Positions 27,086 to 36,433 are shown, numbered from the stretch's first letter. The stretch: DNA of 64,000 bases from Pseudoalteromonas umbrosa (GCF_030125375.1 NZ_JASJUU010000008.1:183384-247383), one strand, 5' to 3'. The notes: generated by a model not told the origin, from the sequence alone. Numbers and translations are program-made.

Positions 27086-27888
27086 GCCGTTACAGCAACT
27101 TATTTACACGCCTAAACGATGCCAGAGAAGGTGCATTTGTGCCATTTGTTACTTTAGGCGATCCGACAAAAGAGATCAGTATTGATATCGTGAAAAGCTT
27201 AATCGACGGTGGTGCTGATGCACTAGAGCTTGGGATCCCATTCTCAGACCCAATTGCTGACGGCCCTGTCATTCAAGCAGCGAATATCCGTGCACTTGAA
27301 AGTAAAATCAATACACAAGATTGTTTTGATATCATTCGCGAGATCAGAGAATACAATGCAGACATTCCTATTGGTCTGCTACTGTATTCAAACTTAATCT
27401 TTGCACAAGGTCTGGAAAACTTTTATCAGCAGGCAAAAGACGCGGGAGTTGACTCTATCTTAGTGGCTGACGTGCCTCTACATGAGTCAAAAATGTTCAG
27501 ACAGGCTGCACAGCAAGCTGAGGTTGAGCCGATCTTCATCGCAACACCAAACGCCAGCGATGATACGCTTCGTCAATGTGCAAGCTATGGCCGAGGGTAC
27601 ACTTACCTATTATCACGTTCAGGGGTTACAGGCACAGAAACTAAAGCGGAAATGCCTGCAGATACCATGATCAATAAGCTACATGAGTACAATGCAGCAC
27701 CTACTTTATTAGGCTTTGGTATCTCGGCACCGGAGCATGTACAAGCTGCCATTAAGTCAGGCGCAGCGGGTGCTATCTCAGGTTCAGCGGTCGTGAAAAT
27801 TATTGAAGATAATTTGAGTGAGCCGGCGCTGATGTGCGAGCGTTTACGTGAGTTTGTTGCAACCATGAAGGCTGCAACAGCGAAGTAA
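27082..27888 (+). CDS. trpA: Tryptophan synthase alpha chain TrpA
   Basis: A 268-residue TIM barrel that cleaves indole-3-glycerol phosphate. Catalytic Glu49 and Asp60 fall at the same numbers as in E. coli (LELGIPFSDPIADGP). Further motifs are SILVADVPLHES, YLLSRSGVTGTE and GFGISAPEHV. It is the last gene of the operon; only 6 bp separate it from the convergent HU-like gene, and no terminator hairpin fits between them. Confidence 0.96.
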   Translation: MSRYSNLFTRLNDAREGAFVPFVTLGDPTKEISIDIVKSLIDGGADALELGIPFSDPIADGPVIQAANIRALESKINTQDCFDIIREIREYNADIPIGLLLYSNLIFAQGLENFYQQAKDAGVDSILVADVPLHESKMFRQAAQQAEVEPIFIATPNASDDTLRQCASYGRGYTYLLSRSGVTGTETKAEMPADTMINKLHEYNAAPTLLGFGISAPEHVQAAIKSGAAGAISGSAVVKIIEDNLSEPALMCERLREFVATMKAATAK

Positions 27889-27894
27889 GCCTAC

Positions 27895-28170
27895 TTAATC
27901 AGCTAGGGCATCTTTAAATGCCTTAGCTGGTTTAAATAACACTTTATTTTGACCTTCTATGATAATTTCTTCCCCTGTTTTAGGATTTCTCCCAGGCTTA
28001 GCGGGATGGTAGCTTAGCGTCAACGAGCCAAAACCAGACAAAGCAACAGGATCGCCTTCAGACAATCGTTTTGTAATGGCATTTAAAATGCTGTCTAAAG
28101 CGGCTTTTGAATCCTTTTTAGTCAGTTCGTTGCGCTCAGACATCGCTGAAACTAATTCACTCTTATTCAT
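27895..28170 (-). CDS. HU/IHF-family DNA-binding protein
   Basis: A 91-residue histone-like protein: N-terminal helices MNKSELVSAMSERNELTKKDSKAALDSIL, the GFGSLTLSYHPAKPGRNPKTGEEI beta-arm with the conserved GRNPKTGE, and a C-terminal helix KPAKAFKDAL. The family bends DNA as dimers. It is shorter than IHF subunits and diverges from canonical HU, so it may be a secondary HU paralogue. It converges on trpA with a 6-bp gap. Confidence 0.88.
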   Translation of the reverse strand: MNKSELVSAMSERNELTKKDSKAALDSILNAITKRLSEGDPVALSGFGSLTLSYHPAKPGRNPKTGEEIIIEGQNKVLFKPAKAFKDALAD

Positions 28171-28292
28171 TGAGTTCTCAAATTATTTTTAAGGTGTGCG
28201 GAGGCTAGAAGTTTAGCAGCTAAAAGTCAATCTTGAACTTATTGTCATAACTTGGTAAAACGCAATAGAGGTATGGTAACACGAGGTTTTAA

Positions 28293-28904
28293 ATGGCATT
28301 TATCGTTGAGTATTTACCCCTGATCCTATTTTTTCTCGTCTATAAATTTATGGATATTTTTTGGGCTACGGGCGTATTAATTGTCGCATCTTTAATACAG
28401 ATGGCATGGCAATATTTTAAGGAGGGCGCGATCTCTCAAAGGCACTGGATTTTCTTTGCCATTGCTTTATTACTCGGCGGATTGACAATACTGTTCCAAG
28501 ACGAACAGTTTATCATGTGGAAAGCCACTATAATATACGCTGCTCTGGGCAGCACACTTTTAGTATCACACCACATGTTAGGGAAAAACCTGACTAAAAA
28601 AGCCTTGCTCGGCATCCTCAATAGCGCAATGAAACAAATGCAGCATGCAGAGCAAAGCGACAATAAAGTACCAAAACGACAAAAAGCCGAAGAGCTCCCT
28701 ATCCCTGAAACGCTCTTTGCACAACTTAACCTCGCATGGTCAGCACTCTTTTTTGTTATCGCGATTTTAAACTTAATTGTGGCTTATACTTTTTCACTCG
28801 ATTTTTGGGTTAATTTTAAGGTCTTTGGTTTAATGGCAATCACTTTTATCGCCGTTATGTTAACCATTGCCAAGGTATCTAAATACCTCCCAGAAGATGA
28901 ATAA
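28293..28904 (+). CDS. yciB: YciB/IspZ inner-membrane septation protein
   Basis: A 203-residue membrane protein with about five helices and the YciB hallmarks: EYLPLILFFLVYKFMDIFWATG, FQDEQFIMWKATI, LNLAWSALFFVIAILNLIVAY and WVNFKVFGLM. GAGG precedes the ATG at 28293. YciB interacts with division and elongation proteins in E. coli; loss causes mild envelope defects. The cytoplasmic loop near 120-140 is longer and more charged than usual (SDNKVPKRQKAEE). YciB and YciI genes cluster near trp in many gammaproteobacteria, as here. Confidence 0.9.
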   Translation: MAFIVEYLPLILFFLVYKFMDIFWATGVLIVASLIQMAWQYFKEGAISQRHWIFFAIALLLGGLTILFQDEQFIMWKATIIYAALGSTLLVSHHMLGKNLTKKALLGILNSAMKQMQHAEQSDNKVPKRQKAEELPIPETLFAQLNLAWSALFFVIAILNLIVAYTFSLDFWVNFKVFGLMAITFIAVMLTIAKVSKYLPEDE

Positions 28905-29029
28905 ATTCAACATTGATACCATTACGAAAACAAGCTTTACAGGTAAGAAAATAACTCTGTAAAAGTTCCAGCCAAAATGATGATGCTTGCTATATTTTAT
29001 GCAGGGCAGATTTTCAGTATGGTGGTCTT

Positions 29030-29674
29030 TTGAACGCGCATCAATATAGATGGTTTGAGCTATTCTCTGTTTTTATTTTTCTTCCTTGTATCGCTTATCT
29101 ATTTCGTGCAGAGCTTGCTAATTGGCTCTTCCCTGCATTGATCACTTTAATGGTAGTGTGCACTTACCTACTCATTTCTGATCCGCATTTTAAACGATTC
29201 AGACTCACCAGCCTTGGGCAATTCTCAGCCATAAAAAAACGGTTATTTTCGATGTTTTTTATCGGCGCTCTATTCTCTGGCATGCTGTATGGGCTGATAA
29301 GTCAGGAAAGTTGGTTTGCACTGCCCATTAACTCAACGTTTGACTGGTTAGTGCTGTTAATTGCTTACCCTATTTTATCAGTCCTGCCGCAAGAACTTAT
29401 TTTTAGAAGCTACTTTTTCCACCGCTACAAACGAATTTTACCAAGTAAAACCGTAAGGGTTGTGCTCAGTGCCAGTGTGTTTGCACTCGCACACTGTGTA
29501 TACGATAACTGGATGGCCATCATTTTATCATTTATGGGCGGATTGTTATTTGCGTATACCTATGCACACAGCCGTTCTTTAGCCGTGTGTGTGCTAGAAC
29601 ATAGTTTGTGGGGATTATGGATATTTACAATTGGCGCAGGAAAGTATCTAGATGCAGGTGTGACATTTACATAA
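29030..29674 (+). CDS. CPBP-family intramembrane glutamic endopeptidase
   Basis: A 214-residue multi-spanning protein. The CPBP (Rce1/Abi) motifs are present: PQELIFRSYFF with Glu122 and Arg126, FALAHC with His155, and LEHSLWG with His191. The first Glu of the usual EExxxR is Gln121, but the catalytic Glu is kept. The start is probably TTG 29030, as no in-frame ATG occurs before the fourth helix region; the Shine-Dalgarno (GGTGG) is weak. Family members cleave prenylated or membrane-embedded peptides; the target is unknown. Confidence 0.78.
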   Translation: MNAHQYRWFELFSVFIFLPCIAYLFRAELANWLFPALITLMVVCTYLLISDPHFKRFRLTSLGQFSAIKKRLFSMFFIGALFSGMLYGLISQESWFALPINSTFDWLVLLIAYPILSVLPQELIFRSYFFHRYKRILPSKTVRVVLSASVFALAHCVYDNWMAIILSFMGGLLFAYTYAHSRSLAVCVLEHSLWGLWIFTIGAGKYLDAGVTFT

Positions 29675-29705
29675 GTTGTGGAGCAAGCGCCCCACAACTT
29701 ATGTA
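29668..29705. terminator. Perfect 14-bp inverted repeat between convergent genes
   Basis: Arms TACATAAGTTGTGG (29668-29681) and CCACAACTTATGTA (29692-29705) flank a 10-base loop. It overlaps the stop codon of the CPBP gene and ends 5 bp before the stop of the convergent transporter gene. It has no long T run, so it may be a bidirectional transcript-end hairpin rather than a textbook terminator. Confidence 0.5.
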
Positions 29706-29709
29706 TCAA

Positions 29710-31134
29710 TTAGAAACCAAATAAGCTGACTGCAAAGTACTTGGTAGCAACCGTATTGACGAATATCACGAGTAATATCACTGGAATAAACGTCGACAGC
29801 GAGAAGTTAACATACTTCTCCATAAAGCTGCCTTTGTAACTTTCACAACCTTGAGACAGCTCATCTGACAGATTTGCTTTTCTCCAACGGTATGTTACAA
29901 ACAAACAAAGTAGTAAGCCATTGAATGGTAAAATCGTGTCATAGAATACGTCAGAAACAATGTCAAAGAAGCTCTTATCAACACCACCATACTGAGTAAA
30001 TTTCGTCAGCCACTCGACCATACCAAATGACATGGTACACATCACAGTTAACACACCCGTCGACACAGCAAGCACTGTCAATGACTTCTTACGGCTGTAA
30101 CCTTTGGCTTCCATTAGGCTTGCAGTTGGCACTTCCACAATGGATACCAAAGATGTAATCGCCGCGAAGAACACCAATAAAAAGAAGATACCCGCAACAA
30201 TCGATGCACCTGTATAGCCAATATCCGCTTGCATCGTTAAGAATAACTGAGGCAAGTACACGAAGATCATAGATACAGAGGAGTCTGATAGCTCGTCAAG
30301 CTTAACATCTGGGTTAAAGCTGAAAATGGCAGGTAGTACCATTAGGCCTGCGATAAATGCCACTAACGAGTCTGTGACTGCCACCATTTTTGAGCTACCG
30401 ACAATGTCCTCTTTCTTAGAAATGTAAGACGCATAAGTAATTAAGATACCCATACCAAGTGACAATGAGAAAAATGCTTGTGACAGCGCGCCATTTAAGA
30501 CACTGGCATCCATTTTAGAAAAGTCAGGAACAATGTAATAACGCACACCAGCCATCGCATTATCGAGCGTAAGTACATAGGCCACTAATCCGATTAGCAG
30601 CACAAATAAGGCTGGCATCATCAGCTTTGCAGCTTTTTCAATCCCTTCTTTTACGCCACCAACTAAAATCAGATTCACCAAAATAGCGACGCCGGCCATA
30701 TAGCCAAAAACACTATACTCGTTAATAAAAATACCAAAATTATTTGGGTTTGCTAGCTGGTCCAAGTTCCCCATAACAGTTTGTACCAGATAACCAAAAA
30801 TCCAAACAGTAATAACCATGTAAAAGACCGCTATCATAAACGGCGTTAACACAGCTAGCGCACCAGCAAGCGACCATTTTTTATCTCCACCGGTAAGTGA
30901 ATGATAAGCACCGTATGGGTCTTTTTGCGCCTTACGACCAAGCGCCATTTCGGCGATCATAACAGGTAAACAGATGAAGATAACAAACAGCGCATAAACG
31001 ATTAAAAATGCACCGCCGCCATTTTTTGCAGCAGACACTGGGAACCCAACTAGATTTCCGATCCCCACAGCGGACCCTGCCGCTGCCAAAATGAAACCCA
31101 GTCGAGAGCTAAATTGCTCGCGATTCGCACTCAT
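29710..31134 (-). CDS. Sodium-dependent neurotransmitter:sodium symporter (NSS) family transporter
   Basis: The start is ATG 31134, preceded by AAGG; the longer reading to 31257 adds an unlikely hydrophilic extension. The 474-residue protein has about 11-12 helices and the NSS N-terminal signature (SSRLGFILAAAGSAVGIGNLVGFP, the Na+/substrate site in TM1) plus GGGAFLIVY, FFSLSLGMGILITYASY and SLVSIVEVPTA. NSS proteins such as LeuT and TnaT import amino acids with Na+. The substrate is not determinable; lying next to trp genes does not by itself imply tryptophan. Confidence 0.88.
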   Translation of the reverse strand: MSANREQFSSRLGFILAAAGSAVGIGNLVGFPVSAAKNGGGAFLIVYALFVIFICLPVMIAEMALGRKAQKDPYGAYHSLTGGDKKWSLAGALAVLTPFMIAVFYMVITVWIFGYLVQTVMGNLDQLANPNNFGIFINEYSVFGYMAGVAILVNLILVGGVKEGIEKAAKLMMPALFVLLIGLVAYVLTLDNAMAGVRYYIVPDFSKMDASVLNGALSQAFFSLSLGMGILITYASYISKKEDIVGSSKMVAVTDSLVAFIAGLMVLPAIFSFNPDVKLDELSDSSVSMIFVYLPQLFLTMQADIGYTGASIVAGIFFLLVFFAAITSLVSIVEVPTASLMEAKGYSRKKSLTVLAVSTGVLTVMCTMSFGMVEWLTKFTQYGGVDKSFFDIVSDVFYDTILPFNGLLLCLFVTYRWRKANLSDELSQGCESYKGSFMEKYVNFSLSTFIPVILLVIFVNTVATKYFAVSLFGF

Positions 31135-31309
31135 TAAAACAACCTTATTATTATTTTTTACGATAGTCGAAGGACTGTAACAGCCATGGCCTGCGGATTT
31201 CAAGTATAAATCAGGATTCTCATCAGATAACGTCATTTCATTTACATTTAGGGACAATCCAGTCTATGATACGAAACACAAAATTAATTACGCATTATTT
31301 CTGACTATT

Positions 31310-31609
31310 ATGCTTTACATGATTTACTCAACGGATGTGGAAAACTCGCTCGAAAAACGCATGAATGCAAGGCCTGCGCATTTAGCTCGCTTAAATGCAT
31401 TAAAGGATGAAGGGAGACTCTTTGTTGCAGGTCCTCTACCTGCAATTGACGACGAAAACCCAGGCGATGCTGGATTTACGGGCTCACTTGTCATTGCTGA
31501 ATTTTCCTCGTTAGAGGAAGCACAAGCGTGGGCTGCAGCAGACCCTTATATAGAAGCAGGCGTCTACGCTAATAGTGTCGTTAAACCATATAAGAAAGTA
31601 TTACCTTAA
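31310..31609 (+). CDS. yciI: YciI family protein
   Basis: A 99-residue ferredoxin-like fold protein with the YciI signatures MIYSTDVENSLEKRMNARPAHLARLNAL (active-site His in R-P-A-H), GRLFVAGPLPA, GFTGSLVIAEFSSLEEAQAWAAADPYIEAGVY and VVKPYKKVLP. Members are related to dehydrochlorinases, but the bacterial housekeeping copy has no firm role. It is a typical neighbour of yciB near trp. Confidence 0.9.
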   Translation: MLYMIYSTDVENSLEKRMNARPAHLARLNALKDEGRLFVAGPLPAIDDENPGDAGFTGSLVIAEFSSLEEAQAWAAADPYIEAGVYANSVVKPYKKVLP

Positions 31610-31688
31610 CTAAAGTTCAGCACGGGTTAAGACAACTCATCTTAACCTGCGTCACATGATGTTAAGCAACCCAAACGTGGAGCTTAGA

Positions 31689-31937
31689 ATGCAGTTGCCC
31701 TTATGTTTTGCTATTTTTGCGCTGGTTTGTTCCCTGACATTCACTCAGGCACAAGCCGCACAGCAGGACACCATAAGCAAAAAAGAAGCCGTACAATTAG
31801 CAACCACTGAACAACCTGGAAAAACGCTTAAAATTTCCCTTGAAGGTGATTATTTTATTGTACGCATTCTTCAAAGCGACGGCAGAATAGTTGATGTGAA
31901 AGTCCACAAAATAACGGGTGAAGTTAAGAAGGATTAA
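31689..31937 (+). CDS. Periplasmic PepSY-domain protein
   Basis: The start at ATG 31689 has GTGGAG 6 bases upstream and gives an 82-residue protein with a signal peptide (MQLPLCFAIFALVCSLTFTQ, cleavage near AQA-AQ). The rest is a single PepSY domain: ISKKEAVQLA...GKTLKISLEGDYFIVRILQSDGRIVDVKVHKITGEV. It ends 2 bp before the response-regulator gene, so it belongs to that operon. PepSY proteins near two-component genes are thought to modulate the sensor or protease inhibition; here this is inference. Confidence 0.8.
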   Translation: MQLPLCFAIFALVCSLTFTQAQAAQQDTISKKEAVQLATTEQPGKTLKISLEGDYFIVRILQSDGRIVDVKVHKITGEVKKD

Positions 31938-31939
31938 CA

Positions 31940-32614
31940 ATGCGAATTTTAGTAATAGAAGACGACGTTCAACTGGCTGAAAACCTAAGAAACGTATTAG
32001 AGAAAGAAAAGTATAGTGTTGATCTATGCCATGATGGCGAAAACGGTCTGTTTCATCTGACGGAGTACCCGCTAGACTTAGCAGTTGTGGATCTAGGATT
32101 ACCCAAACTAGATGGCATTGAGTTGATAAGACGTGCGCGAGCTGAAGGAATCAAGATACCGATTTTAATTTTAACTGCCCGAGATCGCTGGCAAGAAAAA
32201 GTTGAAGGATTAGATGCAGGTGCCGACGATTACTTAACAAAGCCATTTCATGTTGAAGAGCTTATCGCGCGCTGTAATGCACTAATTAGACGCAGTGCGG
32301 GGCAAGCAAACCCTGAGATAAGCATAGGTCCAATCACACTGCATACACGTTCTCAGCAAGTTTTTGTCAATGAACGTGAGCTAACTTTAACTGCTTATGA
32401 GTACAAAGTGCTTGAGTATTTGATGGTTAACCCTCACAAAGTTATTTCTAAATCTGAATTAACTGAGCATATTTACGACCAAGATTTTGACCTAGACTCC
32501 AATGTTATAGAAGTATTTGTACTGCGCTTGCGTAAAAAGCTTGACCCTGACGGCACATTAAATCCTGTAGAAACCTTACGAGGTAGAGGTTATAGGTTTA
32601 AAACTCAGTGGTAA
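31940..32614 (+). CDS. OmpR/PhoP-family response regulator
   Basis: A 224-residue two-domain regulator. The receiver has acidic pocket E7-D8-D9, phosphorylation site Asp51 (VVDLGLPKLDG), Thr in ILTAR and Lys in YLTKPF. The C-terminal winged helix includes LTAYEYKVLEYLM, SNVIEVFVLRLRKKL and TLRGRGYRF. Its closest types are PhoP/QseB/PmrA. It overlaps the kinase start by 7 bp and is co-transcribed with the PepSY gene. Confidence 0.9.
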   Translation: MRILVIEDDVQLAENLRNVLEKEKYSVDLCHDGENGLFHLTEYPLDLAVVDLGLPKLDGIELIRRARAEGIKIPILILTARDRWQEKVEGLDAGADDYLTKPFHVEELIARCNALIRRSAGQANPEISIGPITLHTRSQQVFVNERELTLTAYEYKVLEYLMVNPHKVISKSELTEHIYDQDFDLDSNVIEVFVLRLRKKLDPDGTLNPVETLRGRGYRFKTQW

Positions 32615-33951
32615 GCAGCGCACAGATCTCCCTCAAAATAAGACAAGGATTTATCCTTGTCTTTGTTTTAATTATTGCACTTCCAGCTCTTTTCTTCTCT
32701 ATTGGTCGCGCCTACTATGCTACCTTAGTAGATGCAACAGAAAAAACGCTAGAAGCACATCTTTACTCTCTCATATCTGAAGTCGAGTTTGTATCTGATG
32801 GGATTTCTATGCCCAGAACGATATTAGCACCTGAGTTAAACAGATTAAATTCAGATACATACGCATTGGTATATCAAGAAAATACCCTCGTGTGGTACTC
32901 AGAGTCTGCTGTAAGCCTCACTGTCACCCCTGATGTTTCTCAAACACAAGCTGGGGCATCAGAATTCAAAAAAGTGCGTTACAGTGGAGAAGATTTTTGG
33001 CAGCTCAGTTTAACAGTTATATTAGGAAATGCAGATCAATCCCAGCAAGCTAAGTTCATCTTATTAAAAAAGAACTCTGCCCTACTCGCATTAATGTCTG
33101 AGTTCAGAAACACCCTTGTCAATTGGATGTTGATTATGGGGGTTGTCATTGCCGCTTTAATGGCATTTGGTTTTGTTTGGAATGCGCGCCCTTTGCAGCG
33201 ACTTGATAAAGAAATTAAAGAAGTTGAATCTGGTGAACGCGACAAGATAAATGGTCTATACCCTGTCGAACTAACGACTATTAAAGCCGACCTTAATCTA
33301 CTACTAGATTCACAGAGGCGGCAAAAAGAACGTTATCGGGCATCTTTAAGCGATCTGGCGCATGCACTTAAAACGCCCCTAGCAGTGCTTAAGTCAAGCC
33401 CACTTGCTGCGGACTCTGAAGCCCAAGAGCAATTAGATAGAATTAATGCGATGATCGAGCATCAACTAAAACGCGCAGCTACTGGGGCTTCGGACACTTG
33501 GAAAAAACAAACTAAGGTCAAACCAGTTTTAGATTCTATCCTCAATGCCATGGGTAAAGTCTATTTAGATAAAGGAATAGAATTCTCAACATCCTGTGAG
33601 CAAGATGCCGCTTTTCTTGGTGATAAAACCGATTTGATGGAAATTTTAGGTAATATCATCGATAATGCTTGTAAAGCATGTGTGCACAAAGTTGATATCA
33701 CTGTTAAAACGGACACCACTAAAGGGATTACATTTATTATTGGTGATGATGGCCCAGGCATTCCTGAAAACAAACGAGAAGAACTTTTACAGCGTGGCTC
33801 TAGGCTTGATACCTATGAAGCTGGGCACGGTGTAGGTATGGCAATTGTGTCTGATTTAGTTGCCTCTTATCACGGCCAAATCATTATTAACTACAGTGAA
33901 CTTGGCGGTGCCAAATTTACGATTGAGTTTAACTATGATCAAAACCATTAA
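32608..33951 (+). CDS. PhoQ-like sensor histidine kinase
   Basis: A 447-residue membrane kinase starting at GTG 32608 inside the regulator gene. TM1 (about 13-33) and TM2 (about 172-192) enclose a 140-residue periplasmic sensor. The H-box is LAHALKTPLAVL with His252; the N-box is GNIIDNACKACV, followed by GDDGPGIP and GHGVGMAIV. The N-D-N-A-C form and TM layout resemble PhoQ; sensing of divalent cations or peptides is possible but not shown. Its end overlaps the next small gene by 17 bp. Confidence 0.9.
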   Translation: MVSSAQISLKIRQGFILVFVLIIALPALFFSIGRAYYATLVDATEKTLEAHLYSLISEVEFVSDGISMPRTILAPELNRLNSDTYALVYQENTLVWYSESAVSLTVTPDVSQTQAGASEFKKVRYSGEDFWQLSLTVILGNADQSQQAKFILLKKNSALLALMSEFRNTLVNWMLIMGVVIAALMAFGFVWNARPLQRLDKEIKEVESGERDKINGLYPVELTTIKADLNLLLDSQRRQKERYRASLSDLAHALKTPLAVLKSSPLAADSEAQEQLDRINAMIEHQLKRAATGASDTWKKQTKVKPVLDSILNAMGKVYLDKGIEFSTSCEQDAAFLGDKTDLMEILGNIIDNACKACVHKVDITVKTDTTKGITFIIGDDGPGIPENKREELLQRGSRLDTYEAGHGVGMAIVSDLVASYHGQIIINYSELGGAKFTIEFNYDQNH

Positions 33952-34348
33952 TATTTTTCTGTTGTTCACTGTTTTTTCAAGTATCGATGCGTTTGCTCGA
34001 ACTGAGGCGTTGAGAGATTGTAGTCACCTTGAGTCTGACCACCCTCAAAAAGCAAAAAAGTATTTAATGTGCCTCGATGGCAATATTGAGCTGTTAGAAA
34101 GAAATCGTCAGACTTGGGTAAATAAGTTAGTGATGGATACTGAAGAGTTAGAAAAAAATACCGGTAACACTCAGTTAATGCCTATTATTCAGCGTAGTAT
34201 CACAAATCAAAGCCGTTATATGGATGACTCTTGCAAATGGCGTTATCTAAAAGAGCTTCCTAACTCGACACGTGCAGCAAAAGTCTTTAAACGCTGTAAA
34301 ATATCCTTTTTACAGCTGCATATCAAAGAGCTACAAGCTAATTTTTAG
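33935..34348 (+). CDS. Small secreted four-cysteine protein, LprI-like
   Basis: The start at ATG 33935 lies within the kinase gene's 3' end. The 137-residue product has a signal peptide (MIKTINIFLLFTVFSSIDAFA) and a helical mature part with four cysteines (DCSHLE, LMCLDG, SCKWRY, RCKISF), spaced like the LprI/DUF1311 family where helices are held by two disulphides. That family includes lysozyme inhibitors. It is the fourth gene of the PepSY-regulator-kinase operon, and may be an output or accessory of it. The family call is tentative. Confidence 0.6.
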   Translation: MIKTINIFLLFTVFSSIDAFARTEALRDCSHLESDHPQKAKKYLMCLDGNIELLERNRQTWVNKLVMDTEELEKNTGNTQLMPIIQRSITNQSRYMDDSCKWRYLKELPNSTRAAKVFKRCKISFLQLHIKELQANF

Positions 34349-35369
34349 ACTCTTCATAACTACTTAACATGGTCGCTAACCAGCGGCCGTCTTCGCTATT
34401 TTCAAGGCCAATTTTCACAACCATCGTCAGTGGTACAGATAACAGCATACCCACAGTACCGAGTAACCAGCCCCAAAATATCAAAGAAACAAATACCACA
34501 AGTGTAGATAAACCTACACCTTTGCCCATATATTTTGGCTCAATCATATTTCCCATAATGGTATTAATAGACAAATACCCAGCAGCCACTAATCCGCTTA
34601 CTACCGGTCCATGTGTTACTAGCGCTAATAATACCGGTGGTACGGCCGCTATAATAGAACCTATATTTGGAATATAATTCAGTAAAAACGCTAATACACC
34701 CCAAAGTACAAAGTAATCGACATCGAGAAGCCACAGTAAAAATCCAGCCAGAACACCAGTTGCTAACGAAACACCTGTTTTAATGGCCAAATAGCTATTA
34801 ATGGAATCTAAAAAACGGTCAATTTGCTGCATTTTCATTTGCGGATCATCAAGGGCTAGATGCACTTTTTTACTCAGCATAGGCGCTTCGAAAAGCATAA
34901 ATACGACTGTCAATAAGATTAAGAAAATATTGGCCATCACACCACCAAACCCAGCGAGCATATTAGTTGCAACATCTATCATCTTACCCGGGTCAAACAG
35001 TGATATTAGCTGCTGCTTATCAATAAGTATGTTGTAATGAGCAGCGGTGTCTACTAACCAAATAAACTTATCCTGAAGTGCCTCACGATAGCTAGGTAAT
35101 TGCAAAGAAAAGTCATTTAAAGACTGTCCAACTAATCCAGCTAGGCTCATTCCTAATAATGCGACTAAGGCTATAATAATGACTATTGCTGCGCCTTTAG
35201 GAATACGATAGCTGGCAAAAAATCTTAAAAGTGGATTGCAAATGATCGCAATGAAAGCAGCTAGTATAAATGGCACTACTATGTCATTTGCTAGTTTTAT
35301 ACCTGCCAATACAATGAATAATGAGGCCAATACAACTAAGCTCTTGTTTATTCCCGTCAATGATGACAC
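34338..35369 (-). CDS. AI-2E family transporter (PerM/TqsA type)
   Basis: A 343-residue polytopic protein with GTG start at 35369 and AAGGAT in front. The pattern of family PF01594 is clear: LASLFIVLAGIKLANDIVVPFILAAFIAIICNPLLRFF, a soluble middle region, and GVLAFLLNYIPNIGSIIAAVPPVLLAL, then GNMIEPKYMGKGVGLSTLVVFVSLIFWGWLLG.... The family includes the autoinducer-2 exporter TqsA and Na+/H+ antiporters; the substrate is unknown. Its 3' end overlaps the convergent LprI-like gene by 11 bp. Confidence 0.88.
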   Translation of the reverse strand: MSSLTGINKSLVVLASLFIVLAGIKLANDIVVPFILAAFIAIICNPLLRFFASYRIPKGAAIVIIIALVALLGMSLAGLVGQSLNDFSLQLPSYREALQDKFIWLVDTAAHYNILIDKQQLISLFDPGKMIDVATNMLAGFGGVMANIFLILLTVVFMLFEAPMLSKKVHLALDDPQMKMQQIDRFLDSINSYLAIKTGVSLATGVLAGFLLWLLDVDYFVLWGVLAFLLNYIPNIGSIIAAVPPVLLALVTHGPVVSGLVAAGYLSINTIMGNMIEPKYMGKGVGLSTLVVFVSLIFWGWLLGTVGMLLSVPLTMVVKIGLENSEDGRWLATMLSSYEESKN

Positions 35370-35517
35370 TGTTGATCCTTATGCGAAGTCGCAACGTTGA
35401 AGGTAAAGTTAACACATAACTTTTATATGTATCTGCTACTATTGTAATTGAATTTAAATTCAAAGCACTAGGGCTAATTAAAAAACATACATAAACCAAA
35501 CCATAATTGAGCGTGGA

Positions 35518-36414
35518 ATGAATATATTGATCACGGGTGGAACCGGACTAATTGGGCAAGAACTTTGTAAGTTTTTAGTCAATAAATATGACTTAATCGT
35601 TTTAACCAGAAACGAAATAAAAGCAAGGCAGCTACTAGGACAGAACGCACGCTTTGTAGACTGTTTATCTAAAGTTGACTTCAACAATATAGATATCGTC
35701 ATTAACTTAGCTGGTGAGCCCATTGCAGACAAAAGGTGGAGCGATGAACGCAAGCAAACAATCATAGAAAGCAGAGTCGGCATCACAAAACAAATATCTG
35801 ACTATATTAATTCAGCACAAACACCACCTCATACTTTTATTTCCGGCAGCGCAATCGGTTTTTACGGTAGACAAGATCCTAGCGTGTCAGTGGATGAAAC
35901 TTTTGACAAGCCTCACAATGAATTCAGCCATCAATTATGTCATGACTGGGAACAAGCCGCATTGCACAGTCAAAGTCAGCAAACACGAGTCTGTTTACTA
36001 CGAACAGGTGTCGTATTATCACGCCGAGGCGGAGCACTCAAAAAAATGTTACCGGCGTTTTCTTGGGGCATGGGTGGGCCTATGGGCTCAGGTGAGCAGA
36101 TCATGTCATGGATCCACATTGATGATATGATACAGCTGATCCTCTTCTTGATCCGCCATGAAGAATTACAAGGTGCATTCAACGCAACAGCACCAAACCC
36201 AGTATCAAATAAAGAATTCTCAGATTGCCTCGCTTGTGTTTTAAATCGCCCTGCTTTTTTCTGGTTGCCTGAAAGCTTCTTAAAGTGGGTATTTGGAGAG
36301 ATGTCTGACTTGCTTATTTACGGTCAGAAAGTCATTCCAAAGAAAGCACTCGACGCAAACTATAGATTCCGCTATCAATCGTTAGAAGAAGCATTAAAAC
36401 AAATAATGCACTAA
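35518..36414 (+). CDS. TIGR01777-family NAD-dependent epimerase (YfcH-like)
   Basis: A 298-residue extended SDR. It has N-terminal ITGGTGLIGQEL (dinucleotide loop), INLAGEPIADKRWSDERKQTII, FISGSAIGFYGRQD, LLRTGVVLSRRGGALKKMLPAF, MSWIHIDDM and FNATAPNPVSNKEF, all typical of the SulA/YfcH-type epimerases. The substrate is unknown for this family. A terminator-like hairpin follows. Confidence 0.88.
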   Translation: MNILITGGTGLIGQELCKFLVNKYDLIVLTRNEIKARQLLGQNARFVDCLSKVDFNNIDIVINLAGEPIADKRWSDERKQTIIESRVGITKQISDYINSAQTPPHTFISGSAIGFYGRQDPSVSVDETFDKPHNEFSHQLCHDWEQAALHSQSQQTRVCLLRTGVVLSRRGGALKKMLPAFSWGMGGPMGSGEQIMSWIHIDDMIQLILFLIRHEELQGAFNATAPNPVSNKEFSDCLACVLNRPAFFWLPESFLKWVFGEMSDLLIYGQKVIPKKALDANYRFRYQSLEEALKQIMH

Positions 36415-36433
36415 CGCAAACAGCACCAATAAA

